Shown here piece by piece: positions 1-7,619 of a DNA stretch of 28,630 bases. This stretch comes from JBCAWW01 sp039024315. GTDB taxonomy: Bacteria; Bacteroidota; Bacteroidia; J057. How positions within the stretch are numbered: the first letter of the stretch is position 1; every line of letters starts with the position of its first letter. Below the pieces are notes generated by a model. That model saw only the letters and a program-made list of their open reading frames with translations, was not told the origin of the DNA and searched no databases. The stretch is from assembly GCA_039024315.1 (NCBI GenBank), contig JBCCQN010000102.1, forward strand, positions 1 through 28,630, given 5' to 3'. A program made the position numbers and the translations under genes.

Positions 1-75
1 CACAGGTTAAAGTAAAGAATGAGCAAGGGTTAGGGTGGCTCTCCCAAAGCGGGATCGTAGCCCCCTAATTTTTTT
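1..75 (+). ncRNA. Candidate small RNA, copy A
   Basis: This block is identical, base for base up to the T-run, to 258-331 and 9126-9199. A fold can be drawn by eye: TTAGGG-T-GGCT pairs with AGCCCCCTAA (10 bp with one bulged T), enclosing an inner TCCC/GGGA hairpin, and a T-run follows at once. A second, stronger terminator hairpin comes next (77-103). No tRNA, tmRNA, 6S or riboswitch family is recognised. The only ATG opens a four-codon frame. It could also be a non-transcribed dispersed repeat, but the double terminator layout and exact conservation favour a transcribed RNA. The upstream end is outside the window. Confidence 0.5.
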
Positions 76-76
76 G

Positions 77-108
77 AGACCAGATGAGCTTTTCGTCTGG
101 TCTTTTTT
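77..108 (+). terminator. Intrinsic terminator after RNA copy A
   Basis: AGACCAGATGA pairs with TCGTCTGGTCT (one G-T wobble) around a short loop and is followed by a T6 run. The sequence differs slightly from the hairpins after copies B and C while pairing is kept. Confidence 0.8.
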
Positions 109-114
109 CGTCAC

Positions 115-147
115 CTCCCGATAGCTATCGGGAGCGCGGAACGCTCC
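115..147. repeat. 20-bp palindrome with GAACGC tail, copy 1
   Basis: CTCCCGATAGCTATCGGGAG is a perfect palindrome (115-134), followed by CGCGGAACGCT. The same palindrome and tail follow RNA copy C at 9243. Bases 131-147 can also pair as GGAGCG/CGCTCC. Relatives lie at 9450 and 14534. Confidence 0.8.
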
Positions 148-198
148 TCTCCCCTCCGCAAAAAGCGAATAGCCTAAGAATTTACCCATTTAGAAATC

Positions 199-257
199 AA
201 ATCCCACCATTCGCCCAAAAAACGCTAAAACAGCCCTTTTTAGTTCTACCTTTATAT
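199..257 (+). promoter_or_regulatory. Conserved block upstream of RNA copy B, possible promoter
   Basis: Upstream of copies B and C the same landmarks occur: ATTCGCCC, then AACGCTAAAA, then TACCTTTA exactly 26 bases after the start of AACGCTAAAA in both. TACCTTTA (247-254) matches 7 of 8 positions of the Bacteroidota -7 box TAnnTTTG and would start transcription near the first base of the identical block. No clear TTG -33 box is seen, so promoter function is an inference. Confidence 0.4.
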
Positions 258-331
258 CACAGGTTAAAGTAAAGAATGAGCAAGGGTTAGGGTGGCTCTC
301 CCAAAGCGGGATCGTAGCCCCCTAATTTTTT
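258..331 (+). ncRNA. Candidate small RNA, copy B
   Basis: Identical to copies A and C from CACAGG through the T-run. It has the same nested fold (outer 10-bp stem with one bulge, inner 4-bp hairpin) and lies downstream of a TACCTTTA box. Its downstream terminator hairpin (332-361) has a different stem sequence from that of A, so selection seems to act on the RNA block and on hairpin formation rather than on the whole repeat. Confidence 0.55.
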
Positions 332-365
332 AAGGCCAGATGAAGCAAATCATCTGGCCTTTTTG
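332..365 (+). terminator. Intrinsic terminator after RNA copy B
   Basis: AAGGCCAGATGA pairs perfectly with TCATCTGGCCTT, a 12-bp stem with a 6-nt loop, followed by Ts. On the minus strand no T-run follows the hairpin, so it is probably not an efficient terminator for the haem-uptake operon. Confidence 0.8.
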
Positions 366-374
366 AGTAAACAA

Positions 375-1346
375 CTATAAACGTTGAAAAGCAAAACTCG
401 GGCTTCCCTTGTTGCCCGAATCGTCATAAAAATCTAAGAAGTGCAACTTGTACAAGAAGCCTTCATTGTCTCTTATCATGAAAACTTGCTCCGGGAATAC
501 CGTAAAAGCAGAGGCATTAAAATCATAATATTTCCAAGCATAGCCGATGGCGTCTTGGGCATCGTCCCAGTAAAGTCGATCTACGTCAGTAGCATCAATC
601 AAGTCAAATTCAGAGACACTATCCAAAGCTACATAAGTTTGGGCCGGATTGCTCAGTACTCCCGTAACTAAGTAAGGCTGATAGGGCTCATAAAAAATGT
701 GCATATACTGCGTAAAACAAAGATCATATTCGTCTTTGGGCGGCTCTACTAATCTTTTTTCATTACCGGAAAGTGAGTAGCCGATAAAGTTGTACTGTGG
801 ATCTTTGGTAATATTGATCGTCTGTTCCTCAGAGCCGTCTAGTTTAGCATATTGGAGCTGGTATTGATCGTTTTCTCTGCTGCGCAGAACGATTTTCCTG
901 AAACCGCGTTGCTGACCTGTAGGTGTATAACCGAGGTCTAGCACATAAACTTGATCAATGCCTATATCATAAAGAGCCATGCTATCTAAGTATCCACTAG
1001 GGTGATCAGGTTTAAATTCTAACCCACTACTTGAGCTGACAGAAGCAAAATCGTTTGTCCCCGTTGAGGCAGCTTGCATCGCCAAACTACTATTGAGTCT
1101 AATCCCCCAAACCGAGTCGGCACACAAAAAACCGACTTCCCAGTCAACTTTGGCATTAGTAGCTACGATCTGATTGGTACCGAGATCATACCAAACTTGG
1201 TCTCTATAGTTGGCTTGTATGCTTACGTTAGCAAGGATGGCATCCCCGCGATCAAAGGGCTCAACTGGGATTTCTTCCCTCAAACAAGCACTCAAACTGA
1301 TCAAGCACACAAAGCCGAAAATATATCTGATAGCATAATTTTTCAT
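375..1346 (-). CDS. hmuY: HmuY-like haem-binding lipoprotein
   Basis: A 323-residue protein with a lipoprotein signal peptide: hydrophobic stretch, then lipobox LSAC with Cys21 as the lipidation site. The body resembles the HmuY family, with an N-terminal DQVWYDL...DWEVGF block and, near the C-terminus, a KLHFLDFYDDSGNKGSP block typical of HmuY. HmuY proteins take haem from host or environmental haemoproteins and pass it to the TonB receptor HmuR. It is the last gene of the operon; its ATG overlaps the hmuR stop codon by 4 bases (ATGA), so the two are probably translationally coupled. The secreted protein encoded at 7620-8870 is a paralogue sharing both blocks. The haem ligands cannot be assigned by eye. 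Confidence 0.8.
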   Translation of the reverse strand: MKNYAIRYIFGFVCLISLSACLREEIPVEPFDRGDAILANVSIQANYRDQVWYDLGTNQIVATNAKVDWEVGFLCADSVWGIRLNSSLAMQAASTGTNDFASVSSSSGLEFKPDHPSGYLDSMALYDIGIDQVYVLDLGYTPTGQQRGFRKIVLRSRENDQYQLQYAKLDGSEEQTINITKDPQYNFIGYSLSGNEKRLVEPPKDEYDLCFTQYMHIFYEPYQPYLVTGVLSNPAQTYVALDSVSEFDLIDATDVDRLYWDDAQDAIGYAWKYYDFNASAFTVFPEQVFMIRDNEGFLYKLHFLDFYDDSGNKGSPSFAFQRL

Positions 1347-3397
1347 CGGGTGTCGAGTTGAAAACTGAGTCTAGCAAAAATATTACGTCCGGTACTGACT
1401 GCGACATTGCTACCATTGCCACTGTGGACCCCACCGGCAAGGAGGGCATTGACATTGGTTACATTTAGCAAGTTCTTGGCTCCTAGGCTAAACTGGATTC
1501 TATCGTTCGCCAAAGGCTGCGTCATCGTAAGGTCTAGCAAACTATAAGCCTCGATAAATTGCTCCCCTACGCTACCATCTGGATTAAGTCGGAAGCCCGG
1601 TAGTCGGCCTTGGTATTTGTAAAAAAGGGAGAAGTTAGTTCGCGCGCGAGGCAAAGTATATTGGAGGCTTGCATTGGCCTCAGGGTAGTAGCTAAAGGTA
1701 GGCAAGGAAGTGTCTGTCTCTGTCAGTCGGTTGTAGCGACCGATATAGGCTCCCCCCAATTGGACCTGCCAATCTTGGTATTGCCAACTCAATCTTAGGT
1801 TTACTCCTGTAGTCTTAAAGCTACCAATATTGACATAGGAGAAGACAGGGCTGTTGACTTCTGCTAGAGTGATCAGGTTTTGCAGATCATTGTAAAAGAA
1901 ACCCAGTTCCGATTTCCAGAGCTGATTGCTTGGAGTGAGTTTTTGATAGCGTAGATTGGCAGTATAGTTATGAGCGTATTCTGCTTTTAGATCGGGATTG
2001 CCCACGATATTGTGGTTGATGTCCACGAAGTAGAAGTATAATTCCTTGAGTGAAGGAGCCCGAAAACCTCTAGCATAAGCAGCACGTAAAGCCCAATTGC
2101 CCCAATTGAGTTTAAGGTTGAAGGAAGGTACCAAAGGCGCCTGATAAGCCGTGTTGTAAGCATAGCGTAGGCCAGGGCGCAACGTCAACCAATGAAAAGG
2201 CTTGATTTCGGCAGTAGAGAAGAGGGCGAGATCTGCCTGAGTTTGGGAGAGGTTTTCGATGCGCTTACCAAAAGCAGTTTCGTAATTAATATCATAGCCT
2301 AGCTCATAGGAGAGCCAAGATAGGGCATTTTTGCGGGTAAAACTGGCTCGGCTCATCAGGAGTTGAAAAAGCGCAGTGTCTTGCTCACCAGCATTTTGGA
2401 CGAGGCTTTGTTCTAGCGTGGTAAGGTCCTTTACATACGTATTCGAGAGGCGTTCAAAGTTATTGTAAGCGGCTACTAATTGCAGGCCCCAGTTTTCGGA
2501 AAGCTTACCATTGAGCGACAAGGTTTGGTCCCAACGACGGGTATGGTAGGTATCGTCAAAGGCAGATTCGAGGTAGGGGGCTCGAGGCAAGCCTCGGTTG
2601 ACGATCATTTCGTCAAAGAAGGAAGCAGTAAGGCCCAGCTGGAGCTTGCGAACAGGTACATAATATTGAGCGCGAGCAAAGTGCTGAGTACGAGGCTTCC
2701 ATTGTTGGAAACGACTAATATCTGCGACTCGACGGGAAAAATCTGGCCAGGCCGCATCTCCGGGATGCCAGCCATCAAAAAAGTTGCGCCCGCCCGAAAG
2801 GCGGAAAGTATGTTTACCATGACGCAGACTACTCGCCAAGGAGAAATTAGCGGTGCCCTGCTGCTCTGCATAAGCATTACCGCCGATTCTGAAACCTTCG
2901 CTCCCTTCGGCCTGAGCCGTAATCAAATTGATCGTCCCTGCGAGGGCATTGGTCCCATAGTTGACACTCAAAGGCCCTTCGACAATTTCGATTCTGACTA
3001 CATCGAGGAGGTTGATTTGGCTGAGATCCACATTGCCATTTTGGCGACCAATCACTGGCACGCCATCAATGAGAATTTTGACATTTTCGCCTGACAAGCC
3101 TTGCACGCTCATGGCTTGGCCGAGGATGTTATCTTGGCTGAGGCGGATGTTCAATTCATTGGTCATCACATCGCCAAGATCTATCGCTCCCATACGGTTG
3201 ATCTTTGATTGGTCTATCACTCGAATGGGATGAACGGCATTACGAACGCTTTGCTGGCCATATTGACCGGTGATCACTACCGTCTCAGTATCATAGACAA
3301 GGCTAGAATCTGAGGCGGGGGAAGCGTTCTGCGATTGAGCAGGCCCCCAACTCAAGACTAATATGCCACTCAAAAGGCTCAGTAGATACTTGCGCAT
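1343..3397 (-). CDS. hmuR: TonB-dependent haem receptor (HmuR type)
   Basis: A 684-residue outer-membrane receptor. A signal peptide covers about residues 1-22, a Ton-box-like ETVVITG lies at 38-44, the plug domain at about 50-160 and the beta-barrel fills the rest, ending in the aromatic-rich strand FARLSFQLDTR. Haem-receptor hallmarks are visible: FRAP at 445-448, a histidine at 462 and NPDL at 467-470, matching the FRAP-His-NPNL arrangement of bacterial haem receptors. It would import haem using energy from TonB. It follows the small CxxC gene by 18 bases and overlaps hmuY by 4. A cobalamin receptor of BtuB type was considered, but the His between FRAP and NPDL and the HmuY/HmuS neighbours argue for haem. 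Confidence 0.88.
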   Translation of the reverse strand: MRKYLLSLLSGILVLSWGPAQSQNASPASDSSLVYDTETVVITGQYGQQSVRNAVHPIRVIDQSKINRMGAIDLGDVMTNELNIRLSQDNILGQAMSVQGLSGENVKILIDGVPVIGRQNGNVDLSQINLLDVVRIEIVEGPLSVNYGTNALAGTINLITAQAEGSEGFRIGGNAYAEQQGTANFSLASSLRHGKHTFRLSGGRNFFDGWHPGDAAWPDFSRRVADISRFQQWKPRTQHFARAQYYVPVRKLQLGLTASFFDEMIVNRGLPRAPYLESAFDDTYHTRRWDQTLSLNGKLSENWGLQLVAAYNNFERLSNTYVKDLTTLEQSLVQNAGEQDTALFQLLMSRASFTRKNALSWLSYELGYDINYETAFGKRIENLSQTQADLALFSTAEIKPFHWLTLRPGLRYAYNTAYQAPLVPSFNLKLNWGNWALRAAYARGFRAPSLKELYFYFVDINHNIVGNPDLKAEYAHNYTANLRYQKLTPSNQLWKSELGFFYNDLQNLITLAEVNSPVFSYVNIGSFKTTGVNLRLSWQYQDWQVQLGGAYIGRYNRLTETDTSLPTFSYYPEANASLQYTLPRARTNFSLFYKYQGRLPGFRLNPDGSVGEQFIEAYSLLDLTMTQPLANDRIQFSLGAKNLLNVTNVNALLAGGVHSGNGSNVAVSTGRNIFARLSFQLDTR

Positions 3398-3415
3398 ATG
3401 GCTTACGATTAGGAG

Positions 3416-3751
3416 TTATTCGCCAGGTTCTGCTTTAATTAAGGCTTGGGCTTCGAGGATCAAAAATGATTGTGAAATCAAATCATGCAACCACTCCATT
3501 TCCATGTAGCATAGCACCAATTTGACGTTCTGAGAATCAGTAGCAAAAAAGAAAGACTTCTCCCCTTTGGGCAGGCGGTCCTTCCAATGCAACAACTGAA
3601 AGTCGATCTCTTTCCAGAGCGCCATCAGATGCTTTTTGCTCATGGAGATCGCTGTGGTCCCAAAACCCAACTGAAAACGGCCACAGCCTCTGCAATGCAT
3701 GAGATAGCCTTTTTCAGTTTGGCGAATTACTTCTAATCGATTATTACACAT
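3416..3751 (-). CDS. Small CxxC protein of the haem-uptake operon
   Basis: A 111-residue soluble protein with no signal peptide or membrane helix, so probably cytoplasmic. It begins MCNNRL and has HCRGCG at about residues 19-24, a CxxC that, with Cys2, could bind a metal or haem or act in redox chemistry. The rest is rich in aromatic residues and Lys/Glu. It resembles a small family found beside haem genes in Bacteroidota (I believe DUF6686, unverified). Its start overlaps the end of hmuS by 8 bases, which places it firmly in the operon between the haem handler and the receptor. Function unknown; a role in haem delivery or sensing is only an inference from context. Confidence 0.65.
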   Translation of the reverse strand: MCNNRLEVIRQTEKGYLMHCRGCGRFQLGFGTTAISMSKKHLMALWKEIDFQLLHWKDRLPKGEKSFFFATDSQNVKLVLCYMEMEWLHDLISQSFLILEAQALIKAEPGE

Positions 3752-4820
3752 TAACTTTTGATAGAGAATTTTCTACTTCAGCGACGATTTCTCGCCATTC
3801 TTCTAGTTCCGGAATACCGGGCTTACGTTTGCCAAAGAATTGCGCGATTTGCTTGCCGTCTTTGTCAAAACATTCGAGGGCAGTCACCACGCCATCAATG
3901 GTGGGTTTGCGTACCACCCAAGACTGAGCGATAGCAGGTTCTTTTACATGCAGATTGAAATCGGGGTCTAGTACGTTGAACCAATCCTCAAAGTCCATCA
4001 ATTTGTTGACCGGCCCAGTATGGATTTGGATAATCCCTTGGTTCCCAACAAATACCATGATCGGCACCTTTCTCTCGGAGGCTTTGGTGATGATTTCCCG
4101 TAAAGCAGAATTCGCTACGGGTACCGCATAGTTGCCTTCGGGAGCGAGGCGGAGGGCTTGGGTTCGACTCAGTTTGTGTTTGAGGAGGAGACCAAAAAAG
4201 TCGTGTGTGTCCTCTAGCTTGCGCCAGCTTTCTTGAAATTCTTCTACGGCAATTTCTTCGTCCTTGACTTCTGCGGCTTCTGGATCTTTAGGCTTGACCG
4301 CTTGAAATTGTCCTTGGTCAGAATGCTTAAATTCCTCGACTAAAGCCTTATAAGCCTCTACATCACTATGAGGAGTGAGATAAATTTTGTGGATCGCTTC
4401 GCCATTGGTAGCAAAAAACTGCAGGCTCATCCGAGGGCGTTCCTTCCCCTCTTTACCTACCATCTCTTCTACGGCAAAAGCACTGTCCCATGCTTTAAAG
4501 AAAATTCGCAAGTCGATATCTTCTCCCACAAAAAGGCCCACATGCGCATGCGCAAGGCTTGGATTTAGATAGACGCCTTTGCGCTCATGCACGACATGAT
4601 TGTTGCGACTTAGGGCCATCACTTTACCGAGCCCTTCGATTTTATTTAGGATATCGCTAAAGTCTGGCTTGAGGCGGATTACGTTCTCTCCACATTTAGT
4701 GGCCAACAGTTCTACCTCGCTCACGCCTAGTTTTTCGGCGGCATTACGAATGCGTAAACGGGGGTTTTCCGCTCTCAGTTTGGCCCATTTTTCTTGTAGT
4801 GAAGGATTGGAGTGGTTCAT
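3744..4820 (-). CDS. hmuS: Cytoplasmic haem-handling/degrading protein, HemS/ChuS type
   Basis: A 358-residue protein of the HemS/HmuS/ChuS family, which binds haem arriving from the ABC transporter and hands it on or breaks it down. Two repeated HemS-like halves can be seen, at about 25-165 and 200-350, joined by an acidic, charged linker (about 165-200). His206 in LEDTHDFFGLL fits the axial haem ligand of the family, and IQIHTGPV matches the conserved second-half motif. Length agrees with the family (about 340-360). The ATG starts 1 base after the hmuV stop. This is not the CobN-like protein called HmuS in the Porphyromonas hmu operon; the shared name hides different families. Confidence 0.87.
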   Translation of the reverse strand: MNHSNPSLQEKWAKLRAENPRLRIRNAAEKLGVSEVELLATKCGENVIRLKPDFSDILNKIEGLGKVMALSRNNHVVHERKGVYLNPSLAHAHVGLFVGEDIDLRIFFKAWDSAFAVEEMVGKEGKERPRMSLQFFATNGEAIHKIYLTPHSDVEAYKALVEEFKHSDQGQFQAVKPKDPEAAEVKDEEIAVEEFQESWRKLEDTHDFFGLLLKHKLSRTQALRLAPEGNYAVPVANSALREIITKASERKVPIMVFVGNQGIIQIHTGPVNKLMDFEDWFNVLDPDFNLHVKEPAIAQSWVVRKPTIDGVVTALECFDKDGKQIAQFFGKRKPGIPELEEWREIVAEVENSLSKVNV

Positions 4821-4821
4821 C

Positions 4822-5661
4822 TCAGTATATTGTTTTATTAGTAGTCAAGGTTTTTTTTTGCGGGCCGCTGCGCGGAACGCTTGTGCTATGATCGACCACG
4901 ATCAACGGAAAGTCTCCTGTCGGATGGGAGACCACCTGCATTTTGATTTGGTAAACATCGGAGAGCAAATCTGCTTTGCAGACTTCCGCCGGACTACCAT
5001 AAGCGATTTGCTGCGCTTGATTCAGCAATAAAATTTTGTCTGAATATTGGGCCGCAAGATTGAGATCATGCATGACGATCAAAACACAGTTACCCGCAGC
5101 GGCGAAATCTCGGCAAACGCGCAGCAAATGGTGTTGATGTTGCAGATCAAGATTATTGAGTGGTTCGTCTAATAATAGTAGGTAAGGTCCTTGTTCGTTT
5201 CCTATCTGGCAAAAGGCTCGGGCCAATTGCACTCTTTGTTGCTCCCCTCCAGACAATTGCTGATAAATCCTTTTGGCAAAGGGATCACTGGTGGTTTGCT
5301 CCATGGCTTTTTGCACGCAATCAAAGTCTTGCTTATTGGGGTAGCTTTTGTAGTGCGGATAGCGCCCCATCATCACGACCTCCTCGGCTTGCAAGATCAT
5401 GCTAAGCTGGGTCTTTTGGGTCAAAACGGCCCTTTGCTTGGCCATTTCTAGCTCTTTGAAAGATTTGAGGGGCTTGTCTCGCCAAGTAAAAGAACCCGTC
5501 TTCGGGACTAAGTCGCGGCTCAACAATCGAATCAGCGTGGACTTTCCGGCCCCATTGGGTCCAGCCACGGAGGTGACTTCTCCTTTTGCTAGAGAGAAAC
5601 TAATCCCCTCAAGCAGCGCTTTGTCTTTGATATAGTAGCTTATGCCATTTGCTTTAAGCAT
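4822..5661 (-). CDS. hmuV: Haem ABC transporter ATPase
   Basis: A 279-residue ABC ATPase of the iron/haem/B12 importer class. Walker A GPNGAGKST is at 34-42, the Q-loop near 82, the signature LSGGEQQR at 136-143, Walker B LLLLDEP at 161-167 and the H-loop His at 198. It would power haem import through HmuU. It overlaps hmuU by 8 bases and ends 1 base before hmuS. Odd point: the last 20 or so residues are not family-like. Residues 261-268 (SVPRSGPQ) are the translation of a copy of the mini-hairpin repeat at 4865-4880, followed by a run of nine As read as lysines. The core enzyme is complete. Confidence 0.9.
   Translation of the reverse strand: MLKANGISYYIKDKALLEGISFSLAKGEVTSVAGPNGAGKSTLIRLLSRDLVPKTGSFTWRDKPLKSFKELEMAKQRAVLTQKTQLSMILQAEEVVMMGRYPHYKSYPNKQDFDCVQKAMEQTTSDPFAKRIYQQLSGGEQQRVQLARAFCQIGNEQGPYLLLLDEPLNNLDLQHQHHLLRVCRDFAAAGNCVLIVMHDLNLAAQYSDKILLLNQAQQIAYGSPAEVCKADLLSDVYQIKMQVVSHPTGDFPLIVVDHSTSVPRSGPQKKTLTTNKTIY
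4865..4880 (+). repeat. Mini-hairpin AACGC element 1, inside hmuV
   Basis: CCGC-TGC-GCGG hairpin followed by AACGC. It lies within the 3' end of the hmuV reading frame on the opposite strand and is therefore translated as part of the HmuV C-terminus. Confidence 0.75.
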
Positions 5662-6694
5662 ATCCAGTTTTTTGGCGCTGAAGAAGTAATATCAAAAATA
5701 CCGGGCTTCCGGCTAAGGCGGTGAGCACGCCAATCGGTAGTTCTGCTGGGGCTACAATGACACGCGCAAAGGCGTCGGCCCAGCAAAGTAAGATACCACC
5801 AGCTAAGGCGGATGCTGGCAACAAAAATTGATGCTGCCCGCCTCCTACCAGCCTTAATATATGAGGGACGACTAGACCAACAAATCCAATCACCCCACAA
5901 AGGGCTACCGCTACGCCTGTACACAGGCCGGTAACCAACACGATTTTCAATTTTAAACTTTCGATCGGACTCCCTAAATAGCGGGCCTCTGACTCTCCTA
6001 AACTCAAGGCATTGAGGTTTTTGGCCAAGGGAAGTACGATCAATAAACCTAAAGTCAGGACTACGGTCATCAAACCTACTTGTGTCCAATTTATACCGCC
6101 AAGACTACCAAGGGTCCAGAAGGTAAGACTTCTCAGCTGGGCATCATCAGCCATATAAGTCAATAAGCCTATCCCCGCTCCGGCCAAAGCATTGATGGCA
6201 ATTCCCCCCAATAGCATGGTCGCTACTTGGATTTTACCATGGGAGCGAGCCAAAGCAAAAATCAAATAGATACTAGCGGTTGCCCCGATAAAAGAAGATA
6301 AGGGAAGTATCGGCAAGCCTAAGCTTTCCTGCCAGCTAAGCATGTAAGGGCCCAACAATACGATGGTAATGGAAGTGGTCAGAGCCGCACTACTAGACAC
6401 CCCGAGGATAGAGGGATCTGCTAAGGGATTGCGAAACAGGCCCTGCATAGCTGCCCCACAGAGAGCCAAAGAAGCTCCCACCAGGATGCTCATCAAAACT
6501 CGTGGCAAACGGATATTCCAAATGATGGCCTCAGTTTGCGGCTTGACTTCAACATCTAGGGCTAAAATCCGCTTAGCCATAACGCTAAGAATCTCCATGC
6601 TATCAATATCAGCAGCGCCTATACTACTACTGATGATAGTAGATATAGGCACCACTGCTAACAGCACTAACAATATGAATTTTGAGCTTTTCAA
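5654..6694 (-). CDS. hmuU: Haem ABC transporter permease (FecCD family)
   Basis: A 346-residue polytopic inner-membrane protein of the FecCD/BtuC family with about ten hydrophobic segments. It carries the family block RLPRVLMSILVGASLALCGA near residue 50, GLFRNPLADPSILG after it, and GLVVPHILRLVGG towards the C-terminus. Two copies with HmuV would form the haem importer. The reading frame starts with TTG, overlapping the hmuT stop as TTGA (4 bases), which suggests translational coupling; no in-frame ATG lies at a sensible position, the next being inside the protein. Cobalamin or siderophore transport is possible for the family, but the HmuY, HmuR and HmuS neighbours point to haem. Confidence 0.88.
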   Translation of the reverse strand: MKSSKFILLVLLAVVPISTIISSSIGAADIDSMEILSVMAKRILALDVEVKPQTEAIIWNIRLPRVLMSILVGASLALCGAAMQGLFRNPLADPSILGVSSSAALTTSITIVLLGPYMLSWQESLGLPILPLSSFIGATASIYLIFALARSHGKIQVATMLLGGIAINALAGAGIGLLTYMADDAQLRSLTFWTLGSLGGINWTQVGLMTVVLTLGLLIVLPLAKNLNALSLGESEARYLGSPIESLKLKIVLVTGLCTGVAVALCGVIGFVGLVVPHILRLVGGGQHQFLLPASALAGGILLCWADAFARVIVAPAELPIGVLTALAGSPVFLILLLQRQKTGYA

Positions 6695-7587
6695 ATTGTA
6701 GGAGAATCTTTTTCCATAACGCTTATCAGTAATTGGTTAAGCTCCAAAATTGCTTCTCCCAAACGAGGTCCAAAACCAGTCAATAGCTGGCCATCCATAG
6801 AGATAAAGCGCATATACTTCCCAGCATCGGTATCTTTGACACCAGGCACATCGAGTAGTCCCTCGGCCCCAGCGAGACTGTTGAGCCCGCTTTCAAAGAG
6901 TAGTATTACTTCGGGATTTGACTGTACCAAGATTTCGCTGGAAAGAGGTTTGAATCCCTCAAAGTCTAGCTCAACATTTTGTCCTCCCGCTAAAGAAATG
7001 ATTTCTTGCACTTGAGTGCCTTTACCCGCTACAGAGAGGCTCCCAGCACCGCGTGCATAGACAAATAGTACTTTGGGAGCATCCGCAATTTCTTGGACCT
7101 TACTCAAATCATTGTCCAAGCTTTGGGTCAAACGAGTCTTCAACTCAGAATCTTGGAGGCTATCGCAAAGAGCCCCGATCAGCGCTTTGGTTCCATCGAC
7201 ACTGTAGGTCTGCTCAAAAAGCCAAAATTTGACTCCACTAGCATTGATTTGATCAAAGACTTCGGGTTTTAAATCACCGGGACGCCCTACGATAAGGTCA
7301 GGATTTAAGGCGACCACCCCTTCGGCAGGGATACTACGATTGTAGCCAAGTTTGGGTAAAGATTGGATGCTATCTGGATAGGTACTAGTGATATCCAAAC
7401 CTACTAGATTTCCTGCTAAGCCTGCTTCACATAATATCTCGGTTAGAGAACCATTAATGGAGATGATGCGCGTTTCTTCTCCAATAGCAAAAGTTTCTGA
7501 ACCAGTCTCCTGTGGTTGGCAGGAAGCCAACCACAGTAATAGACTGATACTAAGTATTGATACAGGGTTTAGTCGTTTTAAGCTCAT
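6691..7587 (-). CDS. hmuT: Periplasmic haem-binding lipoprotein of the ABC importer
   Basis: A 298-residue substrate-binding protein (periplasmic-binding fold of the BtuF/FhuD/HmuT class). The lipobox is LASC with Cys23, so it is probably anchored in the inner membrane facing the periplasm. The central part, LFVYARGAGSLSVAGKGTQ, followed by EIISLAGGQN and FKPLSSEILVQSNPEVIL, is very like HmuT proteins. It would receive haem from HmuR and dock on HmuUV. It lies 32 bases after the secreted HmuY-like gene and overlaps hmuU by 4 bases. The haem-ligating Tyr or His cannot be assigned with certainty from sequence alone. Confidence 0.88.
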   Translation of the reverse strand: MSLKRLNPVSILSISLLLWLASCQPQETGSETFAIGEETRIISINGSLTEILCEAGLAGNLVGLDITSTYPDSIQSLPKLGYNRSIPAEGVVALNPDLIVGRPGDLKPEVFDQINASGVKFWLFEQTYSVDGTKALIGALCDSLQDSELKTRLTQSLDNDLSKVQEIADAPKVLFVYARGAGSLSVAGKGTQVQEIISLAGGQNVELDFEGFKPLSSEILVQSNPEVILLFESGLNSLAGAEGLLDVPGVKDTDAGKYMRFISMDGQLLTGFGPRLGEAILELNQLLISVMEKDSPTI

Positions 7588-7619
7588 GTTTTAATTCAGG
7601 TTTTAGTCGTTGGTCTCGA

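Larger units (their letters stand above)
1..374. other. Intergenic region with two small-RNA-like elements and repeats
   Basis: No convincing protein gene is visible here. The stretch holds copy A of the RNA-like element and its terminator hairpin, a 20-bp palindrome, then copy B with its own upstream conserved block and terminator. The elements read on the plus strand and converge on the 3' end of the haem-uptake operon, which ends at 375 on the minus strand. Copy A is cut by the window edge, so its upstream part cannot be seen. Confidence 0.7.

Noticed and set aside
275..290. Small open frame starting ATGAGCAAG in each RNA copy
   Set aside because: It stops after four codons, so a peptide product is unlikely.
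281..331. Possible tRNA or tRNA-like RNA in the repeated element
   Set aside because: The block has a long stem with a nested hairpin and a T-run, but no cloverleaf, no T-arm consensus GTTCGA and no CCA end.
332..361. Bidirectional terminator that also ends the hmu operon
   Set aside because: On the minus strand the hairpin is followed by A-rich sequence, not a T-run.
1343..3397. Cobalamin receptor (BtuB) for the TonB protein
   Set aside because: FRAP-His-NPDL and the neighbours HmuY, HmuS and HmuTUV point to haem.
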